Under the pieces are notes generated by a model, which saw only the letters and a program-made list of their open reading frames with translations, was not told the origin of the DNA and did not search any database. Made by a program: the position numbers and the translations under genes. Of a stretch of 35,102 nucleotides of DNA, positions 31,897-35,102 are shown in pieces. The stretch comes from Puniceibacterium sediminis (lineage in GTDB: Bacteria > Pseudomonadota > Alphaproteobacteria > Rhodobacterales > Rhodobacteraceae). Position 1 is the first letter of the stretch. Each line of letters starts with the position of its first letter. The stretch spans positions 1 to 35,102 of the forward strand of contig NZ_FZNN01000029.1 in assembly GCF_900188035.1 (NCBI RefSeq), in the 5' to 3' direction.

Positions 31897-31910
31897 TTGA
31901 CCAAGATCAA
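31897..31910 (-). promoter_or_regulatory. FNR/FnrL-type box upstream of the BMP-ABC operon
   Basis: TTGACCAAGATCAA matches TTGAY-N4-RTCAA exactly. On the minus strand a TAGCGT hexamer (31875-31870) is centred 31 bp from the box centre, the spacing of a class II activated promoter. The first gene begins at 31783. Confidence 0.65.
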
Positions 31911-32146
31911 TTGCCCGCGTAATCCGGGAGGAACGCGGGCACCCGGTTTGCCAGATTGGGCTTGCGCCGGGTGCGCTCAAAAAGGGCCTCGACACCGCCA
32001 TCCACGACCGCCGATCCGTAGCGATAAAAAGTGCCGCGGGACATGCCCATCACTTGGCAAGCTTTGGATACGTTACCCAACTCTTCCGCCAGGTTCAGCA
32101 ATCCAGTTTTGTGTTTGATGATCTTGTCGGTAGTATTCAACATCAT
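31907..32146 (-). pseudogene. IS481-family transposase, N-terminal remnant
   Basis: From ATG 32146 (AGGAAACC upstream) the frame reads MMLNTTDKIIKHKTGLLNLA, then VSKACQVMGMSRGTFYRY and GVEALFERTRRKPNLANRV. This is the N-terminal helix-turn-helix of IS481 transposases. Homology ends after NLANRV near 31940, followed by ten unrelated codons and a stop. The DDE core and the far end of the element are missing. The remnant ends about 30 bp from the FNR-type box of the ABC operon. Confidence 0.72.
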
Positions 32147-32409
32147 GGTTTCCTTGGTTGGTGGTTCGGTTTGCACCTCCATCAAAACGGACAACCATCA
32201 TCTCATTCAAGAGATGCGCCGCCCCGGTTCCGTTCCTTGGGAAGGGGGCGGTTTCAGATCACATCGAGCCTAATTCACCTGACTGAGGCAGCTGCGTGTT
32301 CATAGCGTGTCGGTGCCACAGGCTGCTCCGTTGGATGACTTTCTCATAGCTCTGCAGCCCCTGATCCCGCCCCTGAACAAATTCAGGGGGATGACTTGTT
32401 CAGGGCGAA
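32147..32409. other. Intergenic stretch with a three-arm inverted repeat
   Basis: There is no gene here. At 32370-32405 three related arms occur: CCCTGAACAA (32371-32380), TTCAGGGG (32382-32389) and TTGTTCAGGG (32396-32405). The first arm can pair with either of the others, giving two exclusive hairpins just beyond the 3' end of the histidine kinase gene. No T-run follows either one. Confidence 0.4.
32370..32405 (-). terminator. Alternative hairpins at the 3' end of the histidine kinase gene
   Basis: One stem is CCCCTGAA-CAAA-TTCAGGGG (8 bp); the other pairs CCCTGAACAA with TTGTTCAGGG (10 bp). It starts five bases after the kinase stop. It is probably a terminator-like or 3'-end-protecting element, although neither stem has a T tail. 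Confidence 0.35.
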
Positions 32410-34758
32410 CTAAGTTGCGTCTTGGCCATTTTGGTACATTTGATCAGATTCAGATGCTATTGGCCATTCCACGGTGAAACGGCATCCTTGTCCAAGTTCA
32501 GAGGCCAGGGTTATGCGACCACCGGCGAGGGCGACGGTTTTGCGAACAATTGCCAGACCCATGCCGCTGCCCTCAACCTCGTCGCGGCGTTTGAGGGTCT
32601 GGAACATCCCAAAGACGCGCTCGTGGTATTTCGGATCGATACCGGGGCCGTCATCTTCGACGATGAAGAAGTGGGTCTTTCCCACATCTTTTACGAATAT
32701 GCGAATGGTGCCGTCGTGGCTTTCGGAATGCTTGACAGCGTTTTGTACAAGGTTCAGCAATACCGTCAGCAGCGGCATCGCTTCTACAACCACGTTATCG
32801 AGGCTTGGATCTAGCTCCACCGCGAAGCTTTCCGGGACCCCCGCAAGTTCGATAACTTCATCGACGAGCTGACGCCCTGATACCCGGCGCCCGCTCGGTT
32901 GGTTGCGACCGATCTTGGCGTGCGTGAACAAATCGTTCAGCAGCAAGGACATACGGCTGACCCGGCTGCGCAATATCCGAAATGACTCGCGGGTATCCTC
33001 GGTCAAGACTGCTTCAAGGTCTTCTTCTATCCATTGCGAGGTCTTTTGGATCGCGTTGAGCGGGGCCTTGAGGTCATGTGAAGCTACGCGAGCGAAAGCG
33101 TCCAGCTCGCTGTTAGTGCGCGCAAGATCCGCGTTGGCCGCTTCGAGTTTTGCGACCAGCGCTTTCGCCTCCTTGGCATGCGCTAATTGGACTTCCATAA
33201 GACGGTCTTTGTGAGCTGCATCGCGCTGATGGAGGAGCCTGGCACGGCGTTCCAAGACAGCATAGGTACTCAGTAAAAGCAGCATGGCAACCATGACTGC
33301 TCCAATTTGCGCAAGGCGCGAGCTGGTGAGCAGCGGCTTGGCCTCGAACCAGTCAAGTTGAAGCTCGCGATAGTCATCTGATGCCAGATAGCCGGGGATC
33401 ACGGCGTTCAGCCGTTCGCGCACCTCGCCAAGCCCAAACCGGAGTGCCGGCGCGCGTTGGGCGGTAAAGAGAGGTGGCACAACTTCCACGACCGACTTCT
33501 CAAGACCACTGTCCTTTGCATAAGCGCGCAGAGCATTGGCGACGTTGACTGCAACGCGTATCTCGCCGCGTGCCAATGCCTTGAGCAGGTCTGCAATGTG
33601 CGGAAAGACAACGACATCGATTTCACCAGTGGCCTCCAGGCGGCCACGCGCAAGGTTCACGCTCGACACGCCCACCCGCTCTCCGGCGAGGTCATCGAGC
33701 GTCAGGGGGCGAAAATCGTCATCCGCGCGAACGAAGGCAGCGAAGTCCGATCCTGAGGTGGGCAAGGCGAAATCCATTCGTCTTGCGCGCGCTGGTGTGA
33801 CGCCAACCTGGGGGAGTATGTCATAGGTCCCGGGGTGCGGGCCTGCGACAAACTCCTCGGAGGTAATTGCTTCAAAACGCAGACTGAGGTTTGCGCGTTC
33901 TCCAAGTTCGCGCATGGTTTCCACTGCGAAACCAGTCAGGACACCATTATCGTCGACGACTTGGTAAGGTGGAAAATGATTGACGCCGACGGTGAGTACA
34001 TCGGGCGGCGCTATGGGCGGCACCAGCCCCCATTGCTGGCGAAGGAAACTCAGTTCGCCTGAAGCTTCGAGCCGTCCGACGGCTGCATTGATAGCGGGCA
34101 TCAGATCCGCGCGGGAAACATGCAGCGCGACGGCGCGGTCAAACGTCTGCAGGGGAGCGTTGAACGGTGCAACGCGGTGGTCGATCCGTTTTATCCGAAG
34201 GTTGTGGAAAAACGGTTCACCGATGACCACAAGCCCATCGGTGAGACCAACGAGAAGCGCATGGAGGCCGTCTGGTCCGCTCTCGTAGGGTACGATCTGA
34301 TGCCGCGCCAGTTTATCGCGGGCCTCAAACTTCATGCGGCGGTTTTCGACCACGCCGATACGCTTGGGAGGCCCTGTTTCGAGGTCAAATGTGGCCCGAT
34401 CTTCAGCTCGAACGAAAAGGTAGTGGCCAGATTGCGCAACAGGGTCGGAGTAGATGTTTGTTGCGTTGAGCGGCAGCAGCCGCGTCACGCCAGCGAGCAT
34501 CTGAACCTCGCCCTTTGCCTGAGCATCTATGGCTTCCCACATGGATCCGTAACGCACAAATTCCACGTCAAGCCCTGCGTCTGTAGCGATGCGGTCTGCC
34601 AAATCCCCAAAGAAGCCGCTGGGTTTTTCGGTTCCAAGGTCCTCGTAGAGCCCAGGTGCGGACGACCAGCCCACCGCAATGCTTTCCGCCTGCGCAGCAA
34701 AACTGGTGATCGTGGCACAGAGACCAAGAACGAACGATCGGACAGTTGTCAGATGCAT
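32410..34758 (-). CDS. Sensor histidine kinase with two tandem periplasmic solute-binding domains
   Basis: A 782-residue BvgS-like sensor. Order: signal peptide (cleavage near FAAQA, residue 24); first SBP_bac_3 domain (about 25-245); second (about 252-475, starting VLTVGVNHFPPYQVV); one membrane helix (484-503); a coiled coil (about 510-555); the HisKA domain with phospho-acceptor His561 (SHDLKAPLN); and HATPase_c with N-box NLVQNAVKHS (Asn673), G1 EDDGPGID and G2 GSGMGLAIV. There is no PAS, receiver or Hpt domain, so a separate response regulator is needed; none is in the window. The start is ATG 34758, at the signal peptide. The upstream ATG at 34806 would hide it. The ligand is probably an amino acid or organic acid; it is not identifiable here. 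Confidence 0.88.
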   Translation of the reverse strand: MHLTTVRSFVLGLCATITSFAAQAESIAVGWSSAPGLYEDLGTEKPSGFFGDLADRIATDAGLDVEFVRYGSMWEAIDAQAKGEVQMLAGVTRLLPLNATNIYSDPVAQSGHYLFVRAEDRATFDLETGPPKRIGVVENRRMKFEARDKLARHQIVPYESGPDGLHALLVGLTDGLVVIGEPFFHNLRIKRIDHRVAPFNAPLQTFDRAVALHVSRADLMPAINAAVGRLEASGELSFLRQQWGLVPPIAPPDVLTVGVNHFPPYQVVDDNGVLTGFAVETMRELGERANLSLRFEAITSEEFVAGPHPGTYDILPQVGVTPARARRMDFALPTSGSDFAAFVRADDDFRPLTLDDLAGERVGVSSVNLARGRLEATGEIDVVVFPHIADLLKALARGEIRVAVNVANALRAYAKDSGLEKSVVEVVPPLFTAQRAPALRFGLGEVRERLNAVIPGYLASDDYRELQLDWFEAKPLLTSSRLAQIGAVMVAMLLLLSTYAVLERRARLLHQRDAAHKDRLMEVQLAHAKEAKALVAKLEAANADLARTNSELDAFARVASHDLKAPLNAIQKTSQWIEEDLEAVLTEDTRESFRILRSRVSRMSLLLNDLFTHAKIGRNQPSGRRVSGRQLVDEVIELAGVPESFAVELDPSLDNVVVEAMPLLTVLLNLVQNAVKHSESHDGTIRIFVKDVGKTHFFIVEDDGPGIDPKYHERVFGMFQTLKRRDEVEGSGMGLAIVRKTVALAGGRITLASELGQGCRFTVEWPIASESDQMYQNGQDAT

Positions 34759-34963
34759 GTGTTTCGCTCTTTCTGGCTTCTGAAAAGACCAGACGATAAA
34801 GCCCAAGTAACTGAAAAAAGGTTAAATCGCGGGGGTGATTTGCACGGGCTTTGGTATTCGCGAGCTACTGCCACGCCAAAAGCATCGCACAGGATGGAGT
34901 TACTTACACCGCTTGGGCGCTCCACGGCGGTTTTCTGAGTGATGTCGGAGGCTTGAACGCCAA

Positions 34964-34983
34964 AGGCCTCCCGAAGGAGGCCT
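34964..34983 (-). terminator. Intrinsic terminator of tRNA-fMet
   Basis: On the minus strand AGGCCTCC-TTCG-GGAGGCCT: a perfect 8-bp stem closed by a C(UUCG)G tetraloop, followed by TTTGG, 24 bases beyond the tRNA 3' end. The rest of 34759-35007 has no gene. Confidence 0.7.
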
Positions 34984-35007
34984 ATTTGGAATGTAGTAAG
35001 ATTTCGG

Positions 35008-35084
<77 letters not shown>

Positions 35085-35102
35085 ACGCTTTTGGCATAGG
35101 CG

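Noticed and set aside
34120-34938. 272-codon open frame on the plus strand
   Set aside because: Antisense of the histidine kinase periplasmic region; no start signal or domain.

Overview
The window looks like chromosomal or large-plasmid DNA of a marine-type Rhodobacteraceae (Roseobacter-group alphaproteobacterium). The reasons are the high-GC coding style, the TRAP and BMP-type ABC transport operons, FnrL-type TTGAY-N4-RTCAA boxes, an exosortase E/VPEID-CTERM pair (a system known mainly from this group) and an alphaproteobacterial initiator tRNA. No species can be named from the sequence alone.

Layout. (1) 1-3154 is a mobile-element graveyard. It holds the 3' end of an IS66-family element whose terminal repeat cuts a serine recombinase, three small unrecognised minus-strand reading frames, and a complete-looking IS5-family element with a disrupted transposase. 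(2) 3155-8224 is a surface-protein locus. It has a 918-residue SdrD/Cna-B-like protein with a Tyr/Ser/Gly-rich N-terminus, a carbohydrate-binding-like insert and a C-terminal thioester-domain-like module. This is followed by a 69-residue VPEID-CTERM-like substrate and the fused exosortase E/CPBP protease. (3) 8225-9094 has no intact gene: an IS5-type remnant and a strong hairpin. (4) 9095-15791 (minus) is a TRAP operon with one DctQ/DctM pair, three periplasmic binding proteins, an SMP-30-type lactonase and a quinate/shikimate dehydrogenase-like protein, driven from a promoter flanked by direct repeats. A carboxylesterase is encoded divergently (16214-17146). (5) 17147-18200 holds two broken IS3-family elements. 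(6) 18216-31910 carries four transcription units around three FNR-type boxes: a DUF2892 protein with an RND efflux adaptor and pump; pfkB; a phosphoribosyltransferase with PRPP synthetase; and a BMP-type nucleoside ABC transporter ending in an APH-fold kinase. (7) 31907-35102 holds an IS481 remnant, an orphan hybrid histidine kinase with two periplasmic solute-binding domains, and tRNA-fMet with its terminator.

How the parts may work together. The exosortase locus probably matures and anchors envelope protein(s). The 918-residue protein has adhesin-like modules but no sorting signal of its own. The TRAP operon probably imports an organic acid of the quinate/shikimate or sugar-acid type and oxidises it or opens its lactone. 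The region from 18.2 to 31.9 kb reads as a low-oxygen-responsive cluster coupling efflux, sugar-phosphate kinase, PRPP/nucleotide salvage and nucleoside uptake. The basis is that all three FNR-type boxes are followed by a TANNNT element about 28-32 bp further on, in the direction of the gene they would serve.

Caveats: all family assignments come from motifs read by eye. Start codons were chosen from Shine-Dalgarno spacing and signal-peptide position.
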